Source: Bradyrhizobium jicamae (GTDB lineage Bacteria; Pseudomonadota; Alphaproteobacteria; Rhizobiales; Xanthobacteraceae). From it: a stretch of 64,000 nucleotides of DNA. The stretch is taken from positions 93,255 to 157,254 of the forward strand of contig NZ_JAFCKQ010000014.1 of the NCBI RefSeq assembly GCF_018130215.1, given 5' to 3'. The first letter of the stretch is position 1, and each line of letters opens with the position of its first letter. Below the pieces are notes generated by a model, which saw only the letters and a program-made list of their open reading frames with translations, was not told the origin of the DNA and did not search any database. This document shows, piece after piece, positions 54,509 through 63,837 of this stretch. The position numbers and the translations under genes were made by a program.

Positions 54509-54513
54509 CGACG

Positions 54514-55671
54514 ATGACGGATCAGCAGAATATCGTGGCTGTGCGGCCCGTTTCCGCCGATCCTGCCGTCGCTTTGGCGAAGGCGCTGGGTCAGTGGCCG
54601 AAGCAGCCCCCTTCCAAGCCAAAATTTCTTGCGTCCGCCGCCCCGAAGACCTCGGTCGAAGATCTTGCGCGTGATCTGGGCCTGCGGCTCGGCGACCAGA
54701 ACGAGCTGACCATCCGTCGCATCAAGCGCGGCAAGAACTATTCATTCGTTCGCGCCAACGGTTCGCGCATCCGCGATGCCCGTACCATCCGCCGGCTGCA
54801 CGCGATGGCGGTGCCGCCGGCCTATCGCCAGGTGCGTTATTCCAGCGATCCGAGCTCGCATCTGCAGGCGGTCGGTCGTGATGCCGCCGGGCGGCTGCAA
54901 TACCGCTATCATGCCGATTGGGAAAAGGTCCGCGAGCAGCGCAAGGCGCATCGCCTTGCCAAGCTCGTCGCCGCGCTGCCGAAGATCCGGCGAAAGGTCT
55001 CGGCCTATCTGTCGGAGGAGCAGCCGACCCGCGAATTCGCGCTGTCGGCGGTGATCGAACTGATCGCGCGCACCGCGATCCGTCCCGGCAATGAATCCTA
55101 TGCCCGTCTCAACGGAACCCGCGGCGCCACCACGCTGCTGAAGTCCAACGTCACGCTGGAAGACGACAGCCTGGTGCTGACCTTCAAGGCCAAGGGCGGC
55201 AAGGCCGTCCGCAAGGAGTGCGACGCGGCCAAGCTGGTACGCGCGATCGGCATTCTGCGCACCGTGCCGGGCAAGCGCATGTTCCAGTATTACGACCGCT
55301 CGGGCATCGTTCGATCAGCCTCGACCACTGCAGTGAACGCATTTCTGCGCGAGATCGCCGGCATCAAGATCTCGCTGAAGGATTTCCGAACCCTGATGGC
55401 ATCGGCGGTCGTCGTCGAATCGTTGTCGCGGATCACGCCGGCCACCAGCCATCGCGGCCGCAAGCGCCAGGTGCTGGAGGCGATCCGCGCCGCCGCCGAC
55501 CAGCTCTCCAACACGCCGGCGATCTGCCGCAAGAGCTACGTCCACGACACCATCGTCACCGCCTTCGAGGACGGCATCCTCGAACGCTTCGCGGCAACGA
55601 TGGGCGGCTACCGCACCCAGTCAAAACGGGAGCAGTTGCTGGCGCAGGTGGTGATGGCGGCGGGGGCGTAA
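54514..55671 (+). CDS. DNA topoisomerase IB (poxvirus-like)
   Basis: Type IB topoisomerase, 385 aa, relaxing supercoils through a 3'-phosphotyrosine link. The N-domain has ITIRRIKRGKNYSFVRANGSRIRDARTIRRLHAMAVPPAYRQVRYSSDPSSHLQAVGRDAAGRLQYRYH. The catalytic domain shows the Arg of RTAIRPGNESYARLNGTRGATTLL, Lys of FKAKGGKAVRKEC, a second Arg and Tyr342 in CRKSYVHDTIVTAFEDG. The family usually reads SYVHP; here it is SYVHD. It is common in Bradyrhizobium and other rhizobia, beside a decayed DUF2059 gene here. Confidence 0.93.
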   Translation: MTDQQNIVAVRPVSADPAVALAKALGQWPKQPPSKPKFLASAAPKTSVEDLARDLGLRLGDQNELTIRRIKRGKNYSFVRANGSRIRDARTIRRLHAMAVPPAYRQVRYSSDPSSHLQAVGRDAAGRLQYRYHADWEKVREQRKAHRLAKLVAALPKIRRKVSAYLSEEQPTREFALSAVIELIARTAIRPGNESYARLNGTRGATTLLKSNVTLEDDSLVLTFKAKGGKAVRKECDAAKLVRAIGILRTVPGKRMFQYYDRSGIVRSASTTAVNAFLREIAGIKISLKDFRTLMASAVVVESLSRITPATSHRGRKRQVLEAIRAAADQLSNTPAICRKSYVHDTIVTAFEDGILERFAATMGGYRTQSKREQLLAQVVMAAGA

Positions 55672-55680
55672 GTTGTAGCC

Positions 55681-55701
55681 GTCCCCGGCCTTCGCCGGGA
55701 C
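55681..55701. terminator. GTCCCCGGC-CTTC-GCCGGGAC hairpin between convergent genes
   Basis: Stem GTCCCCGGC/GCCGGGAC with one bulge and a CTTC loop, 10 bp after the topoisomerase stop and 4 bp before the EVE-domain gene's stop. It may act as a bidirectional terminator; no T-run. The sequence type (GGCCTTCGCCGGGACGAC) is a common palindrome. Confidence 0.5.
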
Positions 55702-55705
55702 GACA

Positions 55706-56119
55706 TCATAACCCGCCCATCTTGCAGACGTACTTCCATTCCTCCGCGGTCACCGGCTGTACCGAGAGGCGCGAAAATTTCACCAGGGCCATGTCGGCGA
55801 GCTTCTTGTCGGCCTTGATTGCGGCCATCGACACCGGCGTCTTCAACGGCTTGTCGGCCTTGATGTCGACGCAGACGAACTTGCCGGTCTTGTCGGTCGG
55901 GTCGGGATAGGCCTCCTTGACGATCTCGGCGATGCCGACGATCTCCTTGCCCTCGTTGGAATGATAGAAGAATGCCTTGTCGCCCTTCTTCATGTTGACG
56001 AGATTCTGCCGCGCCGTGAAGTTACGCACGCCGGTCCAGGCTTCGCCCTTCGCTCCCTTGGCGACCTGCTGATCCCACGACCAGACGGTCGGCTCGGATT
56101 TCACCAGCCAGTATTGCAT
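55706..56119 (-). CDS. EVE-domain protein (PUA-like modified-base reader)
   Basis: Stand-alone EVE domain, 137 aa. Signature: MQYWLVKSEPTVWSWDQQVA, AWTGVRNFTARQNLVNMKKGDKAFFYHSNEGKEIVGIAEIVKEAYPDPT and a C-terminal PVTAEEWKYV. The EVE fold is PUA/YTH-like and binds modified bases in DNA or RNA; the standalone form is thought to recognise modified nucleotides in RNA or restriction contexts. It lies downstream of the frameshifted esterase on the same strand, with tsaD and gpsA beyond. Confidence 0.92.
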   Translation of the reverse strand: MQYWLVKSEPTVWSWDQQVAKGAKGEAWTGVRNFTARQNLVNMKKGDKAFFYHSNEGKEIVGIAEIVKEAYPDPTDKTGKFVCVDIKADKPLKTPVSMAAIKADKKLADMALVKFSRLSVQPVTAEEWKYVCKMGGL

Positions 56120-56220
56120 CGCAGCTCACCCCGTTCCTGCACGTCCATTGCGCGGCGATGTTACAGGCAGGCAGATGCCCGCGACAAGCGCGGGCGTCGC
56201 CGCGGCATTGGCGAACAACC

Positions 56221-57334
56221 TTATTGCTTCAGATACCTGTCGAAGAATTTGGCGATGTCGGTGAAGGCTTCCCTGGTCTCTGGCGCATCGACATTGGCCT
56301 CGTACTGTGCGTGCGACTGTCCTTCATAGACATTGAGATCGGCGATCACGCCGGCGCGGCGCAACTTGCGATGCGTGCGAACCGTGTTGCTGAGGAACAG
56401 GTCGCGTGTGCCCGTCGTCAAAATCGTCGGAGGGAAGCCCCTGAAGTCGCCGTAGATCGGCGAGATGTAAGGGTTCCTGAGGCTCGTGCCGTTTGCATAG
56501 AGTTTTGCTGCGCGGCCGAGCCAGCCGTCCCACGTCACCAGCTGGTTGTCGATCCACTCATTGCTCGCGTAGCTGTCGCCGATCTTGTCAATGTCCGACC
56601 ATGGTGTGCCCGGCGCGATGGCGGCCGGCAGCGGCAGCTTCTCATCTCTTGCCCGCAACACCATCGCGAGCGTCATCGCCCCGCCGGTCGAGGTGCCGAA
56701 GATCGCAAGCCTGTGCCGTTCGTGCGACTTCAGCACCTCCTTCCAGACCGCCATCGCATCGTCCATCGCCGCGGGATAGGGGAAGTCCGGTGGCATCCGA
56801 TAGTCGACCGAAATCACCTTGAAGCCGCCGAAGCCCGCCATCATGATCGCCTCCGGCAGGGCCGCCTCGCCGGGGCCGAACACGTAGCCGCCGCCATGAA
56901 CGTGGATCAGCAGGCGCCGCCGATTCTCGAGCGGCATCTTGCTCGGCGTGACGATAAAGCAGTGCACGCCGGCGATCCTGGTCTGCTCGACCTTGACGCC
57001 GAGCTTCGCCTTCATCGCCGGCAGATTTGCGATCGCGAGCTTGGCGCGGCGATCGATCAATTCCTTCCATTCCGCCGGCGATCTTCGGATCGGCATTGAA
57101 GTGCGGCGGATAGGGCGCGCCGATGATCGCCTGCATCTCGGGAGACACGTCATCGGCAGGATTCCCGATCGACTTCGGCGGGGCGACCCGCTTGCCAGCC
57201 TGGGAATTGGCCACCGCCTCGCCCCGGGCGAGTTCGTCATAGGGGACGGCCGTCTGCGCGCGGACCGCGGCCGACGAAGCGGCGATGGCGAATGCGAGGC
57301 TGAACGAGAGGACGGCGCGATGCGGTTGACGCAT
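56221..57334 (-). pseudogene. Secreted alpha/beta-hydrolase (hormone-sensitive lipase type), single frameshift
   Basis: The N-terminal part (signal peptide MRQPHRAVLSFSLAFAIAAS to PYPPHFNADPK) and the C-terminal part (SPAEWKELIDRRAKLAIANL to FDRYLKQ) lie in different frames and join near 57081-57086. One extra base there would break an otherwise intact gene of about 370 residues. The C-half has HVHGGGYVFG (oxyanion HGGG), the nucleophile GTSTGG, Asp in TTGTRDLFL and His in EGQSHAQYE, so the ester-hydrolase site is present. Whether the frameshift is real or a sequencing error cannot be told. Substrate unknown. Confidence 0.8.
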
Positions 57335-57445
57335 ATTTTCTCCTTTGGGATCCGTTTCTCGCGAGACCGGGATCCGGCGGTGCGCCCGCACGCTATTACG
57401 GCGCACCAGGGCCGTGAAGGGCCGCTCACCGTGTGGCTGGAATGC

Positions 57446-58426
57446 TCATCCTTCCGCCTTGAACGGCCGCGTCAGCAGGCCCTCGATCGCGTCATCGATC
57501 GTGAGCTTGTGAGCGAGGATCGCTGCGACGGCCCTTGAGACCGGCATGTCGATCTGCCTCGATGCGGCGAGCTCGACCAGCACCGGCGCGGTGAAGGCAC
57601 CTTCGGCAAGCTTGCCGCTGGGCGCCGCCTCGCCGCGGCCGAGCGCGATGCCGAGCGCGAAATTGCGCGATTGCGCGGTCGAGCAGCTGAGCAGGAGATC
57701 GCCGAGACCCGAAAGCCCTGCCAGCGTCTCGGTGCGGGCGCCGCAGGCGCGGCCGAATCGCGCGAGCTCGCTGAACCCGCGCGTGGTCAATGCGGCGAGC
57801 GCGGAGGCGCCGAGGTCGCGACCGACCACGATGCCGGCGGCGATCGCCAGCACGTTTTTCGCCGCGCCGCCGATCTCGACACCGCGCACATCCGACGTGT
57901 GATAGGGCCGGAAGGTCGCCGAGCCGAGCGCCTGCACCAGGCTGATCGCGACGGTCTCGTCCTGTGCGGCGAGCGTCACCGCGGTCGGGAGTCCGCGCGC
58001 GACGTCGTCGGCGAAGCTCGGTCCCGACAGGATGGCGGGCACGGATTGCGGTGCAGCCTCCGCGATCACCTCGGTCATGAATCTGTGCGTGCCGTGCTCG
58101 ATCCCCTTGGCGCAGGCGATGACGGGCGTGCGAGGCTTTATATGCGGCGCGACGTGGATGACGGCGGCGCGCAGATGCTGTGCCGGCGTTGCGGCCAGGA
58201 TGATTTCCGCGTCTGCGGCAGTGGCGATATCCGAGGTCACGGTGATTGTGGGGTCGAGCCGGACGCCGGGCAGTTTTGGATTGGCGCGCGTCGCTTCGAT
58301 CTGTGCCGCATGGGCAGCATTGCGCGCGTACAGCGTCACCTTGCGTCCGGCGCGCGCTGCGACGTCGGCCAGCGCGGTGCCCCACGCCCCGGCCCCGATC
58401 ACGCTGACGGACTTGTGCGCGGGCAT
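57446..58426 (-). CDS. gpsA: NAD(P)H-dependent glycerol-3-phosphate dehydrogenase
   Basis: Makes sn-glycerol 3-phosphate for phospholipid synthesis from dihydroxyacetone phosphate, 326 aa. Cofactor motif SVIGAGAWGTALADVAARAG; active-site Lys in VRGVEIGGAAKNVLAIAAGI; CAKGIEHGTHRFMTEV is conserved. It follows tsaD on the same strand with 195 bp of intergenic repeat between. The ATG at 58426 is supported by the conserved N-terminus. Confidence 0.96.
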   Translation of the reverse strand: MPAHKSVSVIGAGAWGTALADVAARAGRKVTLYARNAAHAAQIEATRANPKLPGVRLDPTITVTSDIATAADAEIILAATPAQHLRAAVIHVAPHIKPRTPVIACAKGIEHGTHRFMTEVIAEAAPQSVPAILSGPSFADDVARGLPTAVTLAAQDETVAISLVQALGSATFRPYHTSDVRGVEIGGAAKNVLAIAAGIVVGRDLGASALAALTTRGFSELARFGRACGARTETLAGLSGLGDLLLSCSTAQSRNFALGIALGRGEAAPSGKLAEGAFTAPVLVELAASRQIDMPVSRAVAAILAHKLTIDDAIEGLLTRPFKAEG

Positions 58427-58446
58427 CGGGCTTGCTCTCTCAGTCT

Positions 58447-58581
58447 CCCTCTCCCCGCTCTTGCGGGGAGAGGGATGGGGTGAAGGGCTCCATCCGCGAG
58501 CGAGCCGAGTATTGAGGTCTGTGCCCCCTCACCCGGATTGCTCCGCAATCCGACCTCTCCCCGCAAGCGAGGAGAGGTGAA
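58447..58581. repeat. Composite palindrome CCCTCTCCCCGC ... GCGGGGAGAGGG
   Basis: A first hairpin has arms CCCTCTCCCCGC (58448-58459) and GCGGGGAGAGGG (58463-58474). A second element, CCCCTCACCCGGATTGCT, CCGCAATCCGACCTCTCC and CCGCAAGCGAGGAGAGGTG, follows from 58525. This type of element is common in rhizobial intergenic DNA. It lies between the tsaD stop and the gpsA start on the same transcript direction and could reduce or end read-through. Confidence 0.85.
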
Positions 58582-58621
58582 GCGGGGCGCATGCCGCGGT
58601 CCATATTCATCCTGATCAAAC

Positions 58622-59695
58622 TCAATATCCGGCACGGCTGTTGGCGTAGCCGGCCGGCGCCTTCGCGCTGGCGTCGAGCAGCCAGCGGGCGCGGGGCGGG
58701 GCTTCCATCGTATCGGTCAGTCCGATCGCCAGCCGTTCGGCGCCGGCCCATGCGATCATCGCGCCATTGTCGGTGCAGAGCGCCGGCGGCGGGATGATCA
58801 GCGTGGTCTGCGCCTTCGCCGCGACATCCTGCAACGCGCTGCGGATGGCGTGATTGGCGGCGACCCCGCCGGCCGCGACCAGCGCGCGTGGCGTGCCGAA
58901 CTGCTCCTGGAACAGTCTGAGGCCGACGCTCAGGCGGTCCGCGGTCGATTCGAGCACGGCGGCCTGAAAACTCGCGCAGAGATCGCTGACGTCCTGCGGT
59001 TCCAGCGGCTCCAGCCGGCTCGCCTCGTTGCGCACCGCCGTCTTCAATCCCGACAGCGAGAAATTGGCGTCCGGACGTCCGAGCATCGGGCGCGGGAAGG
59101 CGAACCGTGCCGGATCGCCGCCCGCGGCAGCGCGCTCGACCTGCGGCCCGCCCGGATATGGCAGCGACAGCATCTTTGCCACCTTGTCGAACGCCTCGCC
59201 CATCGCATCATCGACCGTGGTGCCGAGCCGCACATATTGTCCGACCCCGACCACCGCGACGATCTGGGTGTGGCCGCCCGAGGCCAGGAACAGGCAATAG
59301 GGGAATGCCAGCGCGCAGGTGAGGCGCGGCGTCAGCGCATGCGCTTCGAGATGGTTCACAGCGATCAGTGGCGTGTCGTGCACCATCGCGATCGCCTTCG
59401 CGGTGGTGAGGCCGACGATGACGCCGCCGATCAGGCCCGGGCCCGCGGCGGCCGCGACCGCCGACAATTGCGCGTAGCCGATTCCGGCCTGCACCATCGC
59501 GGCAGCTATGATGCCGTCGAGCAGGTCGACATGGGCGCGTGCGGCGATCTCCGGCACCACGCCGCCGAACCGGGCGTGCTCCTCGGTCTGCGAGTGCACG
59601 ACGTTGGACAGGATCTTGCCGGAGCCGTCGCCCTGGCGCTCAATCACGGCGGCGGCGGTCTCGTCGCAGGTCGTCTCTATACCCAACACCAGCAT
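58622..59695 (-). CDS. tsaD: tRNA N6-threonylcarbamoyladenosine synthase subunit TsaD
   Basis: Catalytic subunit of the t6A37 tRNA-modifying complex, 357 aa. The ASKHA-fold opens VLGIETTCDETAAAVIE; the metal-binding His pair is in NHLEAHALTPRL (about 112-116); SGGHTQI and the late DNGAMIAWAGAERL complete the family pattern. It modifies ANN-decoding tRNAs. ATG 59695 (MLVLGIETTCDE) is the standard start. Divergent from hemD across a repeat-bearing 204-bp gap. Confidence 0.96.
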   Translation of the reverse strand: MLVLGIETTCDETAAAVIERQGDGSGKILSNVVHSQTEEHARFGGVVPEIAARAHVDLLDGIIAAAMVQAGIGYAQLSAVAAAAGPGLIGGVIVGLTTAKAIAMVHDTPLIAVNHLEAHALTPRLTCALAFPYCLFLASGGHTQIVAVVGVGQYVRLGTTVDDAMGEAFDKVAKMLSLPYPGGPQVERAAAGGDPARFAFPRPMLGRPDANFSLSGLKTAVRNEASRLEPLEPQDVSDLCASFQAAVLESTADRLSVGLRLFQEQFGTPRALVAAGGVAANHAIRSALQDVAAKAQTTLIIPPPALCTDNGAMIAWAGAERLAIGLTDTMEAPPRARWLLDASAKAPAGYANSRAGY

Positions 59696-59731
59696 CGATG
59701 GTTCGTTACCCAAATTCGGCCCTTGTGCTAC

Positions 59732-59868
59732 GAGCATGATCCGGACCGGGAACCGGTCTTCCGATCAGATGTTCCTTCCGGGGTAGCATTGCGAGGTCTC
59801 AAAGTGCAATCGCCAGAGCGTTTTCGAGCGAAGTGGGTACCGGTTCGCGTCAAGACAACGCGTCTAGA
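59732..59868. repeat. Two intergenic repeat pieces between tsaD and hemD
   Basis: A degenerate GAGCATGATCCGG element (59732-59775) is followed by a GAGCGTTTTCGAGCGAAGTG copy (59816-59868, ending ACAACGCGTC) that matches 36952-37007. They lie in the divergent gap between tsaD and hemD, so promoters there must share space with repeats. Confidence 0.75.
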
Positions 59869-59899
59869 CAGGTCTCACCTGCAGCTGGAGCCCTGACCC

Positions 59900-60631
59900 G
59901 TGACGGTCCTGGTCACACGTCCGCATCCCGACAATGAGGCAACCCGCGCAAACTTGCGTGCGCGCGGCTTCGACGCGCTTTTGGCCCCGATGTTGCGTTT
60001 CGAGCCCCTGCCGTACCATGACGACGACGACGTCGAGTATGACGCGGTGATCCTGACGAGTGCGAATGCGCTGCGCGCGATCGATAGTGCCGGCCAGCGG
60101 CTGTTGCATCTGCCGCTGTTCGCGGTCGGGGCGCACAGCGCCGACGCCGCGCGCACCGCCGGTTTCGGCAAGGTGATCGTGGGCAAGGGCGATGCCGGCG
60201 CGCTCCGCGATCTCGTGCTCGGCCGCATCAAGGCCGGCAAGCTGAAGAAGGGCGCGACGCTGCTCTACCTTGCCGGCGCCGACCTGTCCCGCGATCTCGC
60301 CGGTGAGCTCGGCGAGAAGGGTTTGACCGTCGTCACCCACACAACCTACCGGATGGCGCCGGTCACAAGCTTCCCGCCCGAGGTCTCCGACGCCTTCATG
60401 GCGAACGGCATCACGGCGGTGCTGCATTATTCCCGCCGCAGCGCGCGGGCTTTCCTGGACGCGGTGCGGGCCGGGGGGCTGGAGGTTTCGGCCTTGGCGC
60501 TGCCGCAATGCTGCATTTCAGCGTCGATAGCCTCCGTGCTCCATGACGCCGGCGCCACCCAGGTGGTGGTGGCGGCGTCCATGGACGAGGAGGCGCTGCT
60601 GGACGCGCTGGCACGCGCCGTGCTGAAGTGA
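59900..60631 (+). CDS. hemD: Uroporphyrinogen-III synthase
   Basis: Closes the linear tetrapyrrole to uroporphyrinogen III in heme synthesis, 243 aa. The family is poorly conserved; visible pieces are VLVTRPHPDNEATRANLRARGFDALLAPMLRFEPLP, YDAVILTSANALRAID, LFAVGAHSADAARTAGF, LLYLAGADLSRDL, TVVTHTTYRMAP and TAVLHYSRRSARAFLDAV. Position before a mitofilin-like gene and hemY supports the call. This is the common alphaproteobacterial hemD-mitofilin-hemY order. Confidence 0.92.
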   Translation: MTVLVTRPHPDNEATRANLRARGFDALLAPMLRFEPLPYHDDDDVEYDAVILTSANALRAIDSAGQRLLHLPLFAVGAHSADAARTAGFGKVIVGKGDAGALRDLVLGRIKAGKLKKGATLLYLAGADLSRDLAGELGEKGLTVVTHTTYRMAPVTSFPPEVSDAFMANGITAVLHYSRRSARAFLDAVRAGGLEVSALALPQCCISASIASVLHDAGATQVVVAASMDEEALLDALARAVLK

Positions 60632-60752
60632 CTGGCCTAATTCTTTCGTCTGAGCATGAAGTTGGCGAGCCCTCTCTTTTTTGGAACGTGCTCTAAGAAC
60701 GCGGGCCGATTCTGCTACAATGCCCCACCTTCTGGTTTGAGGACCCCCCGCG

Positions 60753-61964
60753 ATGGCTGACGACAGGCCCGAGGACACAGCACCGTCGCCGGATTCCCGG
60801 CCCAAGCGCGCGCCGCCGACCATCGATCTGGAGGCGACCGAAGTCGTGAGTGAGGCACAAAAGACCAGCGAGGCACCGAAAGCCGAGGAGACGACGTCCT
60901 CCGAGCATACCGAAGCGCCCGAAGCCGCTCCCCAACCCGAGCCGCACCCTGAGCCCGCCTCGGCGGGACCTGCGACCGAGCCACCGCGGCCGGTTTCGCC
61001 CTGGGTGGTGGCGCCCGTATCCGGCGCGGTTGCCGCCGCGCTGGTGATCGGCGTCGGCTGGCTGCTCGGCTGGCCGCAGGTCGTGCCTGCGCCGCAGCCC
61101 AATGCCGCCGCGATCGATAATCTCACCTCGCGCGTCGCTGGCCTCGAGACCAGGCTCGCCAGGCCGGCTGCCGCCGATCCCGCCGCAGCCGCGCATATCG
61201 ATGCGCTCGACAAATCGATCGGGGCGCTGCGTAGCGATCTCGCCGCGACACGGTCGCAGGCGGACAAGCTCGCCGCCGCGGTCAATGATGCCAAGGCAGC
61301 GCCCCGCGCCGGTGCGGCGCCAGTGGATCTGGCCGCCATCACGGCGCGTATTGACAAGATCGAGAGCGCGGTCAAGACGCAGAGCAGCGAGATCGCAAAG
61401 CAGGACAACCGGATCGCCGACGTCAAGGCCGACGCCAAGCCGGCCGACGACACGCCGCTGCGCCGCGTGGTGGCGGCGTCGCTGCTCGACGTCGCGGTCC
61501 GCCATGGCGATCCCTATGCCTCCGCGCTATCAGCGGCGAAGACGCTCTCCGATGATCCCGACGCGCTGAAACCGCTCGAGGTCTTTGCCGTCTCCGGCGT
61601 GCCGAGCCCGAACGAGCTGTGTCGTGAGCTGGTCGAGATCATGCCGAAGTTGACGCCGCCCGCGACGGCGACGGCAGGCGGAGGCCTCGTCGATCGCCTG
61701 CAGGCCGGCGCCTCCGAGCTGATCCGCATCGAGCGGACCGACGCCAAGGGCACCGATCGAGGCAGCATCGTCGCGCGCATGACGTCGGCGGCCGTGCATA
61801 ATGACCTTGCGCTGGCCGAGCGCGAATTGAAGTCGCTGCCGCCGGCTGATCGCACCGCTGCACAGGCCTGGATCGACCGGGTGGATGCACGCGGCGCCGC
61901 GCTCGGCGCGTCGCGCAAATTCGCCGACAACGCGATGGCGACCCTCGCCTCGGTTAATCAGTAA
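60753..61964 (+). CDS. Mitofilin-like inner-membrane protein (COG4223)
   Basis: Membrane protein, 403 aa, between hemD and hemY. Residues 1-80 are charged and Pro-rich, a TM lies around 83-107 (VVAPVSGAVAAALVIGVGWLLG), a coiled coil follows (about 125-215), and a C-terminal globular part corresponds to the mitofilin domain (LRRVVAASLLDVAVRHGDPYASALSAAKTL...PLEVFAVSGVPS). It is a bacterial relative of the MICOS subunit Mic60 and probably shapes or anchors the inner membrane. A -10-like TACAAT lies at 60716-60721. Confidence 0.88.
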   Translation: MADDRPEDTAPSPDSRPKRAPPTIDLEATEVVSEAQKTSEAPKAEETTSSEHTEAPEAAPQPEPHPEPASAGPATEPPRPVSPWVVAPVSGAVAAALVIGVGWLLGWPQVVPAPQPNAAAIDNLTSRVAGLETRLARPAAADPAAAAHIDALDKSIGALRSDLAATRSQADKLAAAVNDAKAAPRAGAAPVDLAAITARIDKIESAVKTQSSEIAKQDNRIADVKADAKPADDTPLRRVVAASLLDVAVRHGDPYASALSAAKTLSDDPDALKPLEVFAVSGVPSPNELCRELVEIMPKLTPPATATAGGGLVDRLQAGASELIRIERTDAKGTDRGSIVARMTSAAVHNDLALAERELKSLPPADRTAAQAWIDRVDARGAALGASRKFADNAMATLASVNQ

Positions 61965-61985
61965 GTCTTTGCAGTAGGTCCCTTG

Positions 61986-63746
61986 ATGATCCGGATCATT
62001 CTGTTTCTGCTGTTGATCGCGCTTGCTGCGGCGGGTGCGGCCTGGGTGGTCGATCAGCCCGGCGACCTCGTGATGAACTGGGGCGGCTTGCACCTGGTGT
62101 CCAAGCAGCCGGTGTTCCTGCTCGGCATCATCGTCGTCATCGCGATGTTCGCAGGCGTGATCCTGCGCGGGCTGTGGAAGATGCCGGGGCATATCCGCCG
62201 CGGCCGGCGCGAGCGGCGCCATGCCCGCGGCCGCCATGCCGTCACGCAAGGTCTGCTTGCGATCGGTCATGGTGATTCTTCGGCCGCCCGCGCCCATGCC
62301 GTGGTGGCGCGGCGCCATGCCGGAGGCGATCCGCTGACGCTGTTGCTGCACGCGCAATCCGCGCAGCTCGACGGCGACCACGACGGCGCGCAGCGCGCGT
62401 TCCGGGCGATGGCCGAGCGCGAGGACACGCGGCTCCTGGGCCTGCGCGGTCTCTTCATCGAGGCGCAGCGCGCCGACGATCCGGTCGCCGCCGTGATGCT
62501 GGCGGAAGAGGCGCTCAAGGTCTCGCCGTCGTCGTCCTGGGCGTCGCATGCGGTGCTCGGCTTCTGCTGCGCCAAGGGCGATTGGGCCGGTGCGCTGAAA
62601 ATCCTCGACAACAATCAGAGCTCGGGCCTGATCGACAGGGCGACCTTTCGCCGGCAGCGCGGCGTACTGCTGACTGCGCGCGCGATGGAGCTCGAGACCG
62701 TCGATCGCGACCTGTCGCGCGAGAGCGCGATGGAAGCGATCAAGCTGGCGCCGACCTTGATCCCGGCGGCGGCGCTGACGGCCAGGTTCGAGAGCGAGGC
62801 GCATCAGGTGCGCCGCGCGATGCGCATCGTCGAGACCGCGTGGCTTGCCCAGCCGCATCCCGATCTCGCCGACGCATATGCGCATGTGCGGCTCGGCGAT
62901 TCCGCGCGCCAGCGCCTGGTGCGCGTCGAGACGCTGGCAGCGAAGACGCCGGGGAATATCGAGGGCGCGCTGGCGATCGCGCGTGCCGCGATCGACGCCT
63001 CCGAATTCGCCAGGGCACGCGCCGCGCTGGAGCCGTTCATTGCGACGCCGACGCAGCGCGTCGCGCTGCTGATGGCCGAGATCGAGCGCACCGAGCATGG
63101 CGACAGCGGCCGGGCGCGAGCCTGGACCCTGCGCGCGGTGCGCGCGCTGCACGATCCGGTGTGGACCGCCGACGGCTATGTTTCGGACCGCTGGCGGCCG
63201 GTCTCTCCGGTCTCCGGCCGGCTCGATGCCTTCCAGTGGCAGACCCCGGTCGCGGCGCTACCGTCCGACAAGGGTGCCGCGATCGAGCCATCGCCGTTCG
63301 AGGAGGCGATGCTGGCTGCGCGCCGGGTCGAGCCGCCGAAGGAAGAGGTGGCCGTCGAGCCGCCGGCGCCGAAGCCGGTCGAGCCGGTCGAGGCGAAACC
63401 GGCCGAACCTGCAGAGACGCAACCGGTCGAGCCGGTGGTCCCGGCCGCCCAGGACAACGCCCCGCCGCCCGAGGCCGTCGTCGATGCGGAGCTGGCCCCG
63501 GCTTCGGCCGTAACAGCGCCACCGCCCGAATCAGCTGCTCCCGGCCCCGCCCCCTTGTTCCGCTCGAGGGCCGACCTGCCCAAGGCCACGCCGGCCCCGA
63601 TCCCGCCCGTCATCCCCATCATCCGCGCCCCCGACGACCCCGGGATCGACGAGGATGGCGCGGTAGACGAGTTCGCGGAACAAATCGGCCCGCCCAAGGC
63701 CCAAATGGGCGGCTGGAAGGGATTTTTGTCACGCTGGGGAAGTTAA
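61986..63746 (+). CDS. hemY: Heme biosynthesis-associated HemY N-terminal domain protein
   Basis: TPR-rich inner-membrane protein, 586 aa. Two N-terminal TMs (MIRIILFLLLIALAAAGAAWVV and QPVFLLGIIVVIAMFAGVIL), then helical repeats (70-400), then a low-complexity Pro/Glu/Ala tail (about 430-560). The bacterial HemY family is linked to the hemD locus but has no proven enzyme activity; it should not be confused with protoporphyrinogen oxidase HemY of Bacillus. ATG 61986 follows a TTG; the gene is 21 bp after the mitofilin-like gene and likely shares its transcript. Confidence 0.9.
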   Translation: MIRIILFLLLIALAAAGAAWVVDQPGDLVMNWGGLHLVSKQPVFLLGIIVVIAMFAGVILRGLWKMPGHIRRGRRERRHARGRHAVTQGLLAIGHGDSSAARAHAVVARRHAGGDPLTLLLHAQSAQLDGDHDGAQRAFRAMAEREDTRLLGLRGLFIEAQRADDPVAAVMLAEEALKVSPSSSWASHAVLGFCCAKGDWAGALKILDNNQSSGLIDRATFRRQRGVLLTARAMELETVDRDLSRESAMEAIKLAPTLIPAAALTARFESEAHQVRRAMRIVETAWLAQPHPDLADAYAHVRLGDSARQRLVRVETLAAKTPGNIEGALAIARAAIDASEFARARAALEPFIATPTQRVALLMAEIERTEHGDSGRARAWTLRAVRALHDPVWTADGYVSDRWRPVSPVSGRLDAFQWQTPVAALPSDKGAAIEPSPFEEAMLAARRVEPPKEEVAVEPPAPKPVEPVEAKPAEPAETQPVEPVVPAAQDNAPPPEAVVDAELAPASAVTAPPPESAAPGPAPLFRSRADLPKATPAPIPPVIPIIRAPDDPGIDEDGAVDEFAEQIGPPKAQMGGWKGFLSRWGS

Positions 63747-63749
63747 AGG

Positions 63750-63773
63750 CGTGGTTGGATAACCGCGTTTTCC
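63750..63773 (+). terminator. Terminator after hemY
   Basis: Stem CGTGGTT (63750-63756) / AACCGCG (63761-63767), 7 bp with one G-T pair, GGAT loop, then TTTTCC. Lies 4 bp past the hemY stop. Confidence 0.65.
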
Positions 63774-63837
63774 TTGCCAATCGGGGCCATGCCCGATATC
63801 AGGTGGCACGCCTCACAAGGCCGTCGCCGAACGGTCC

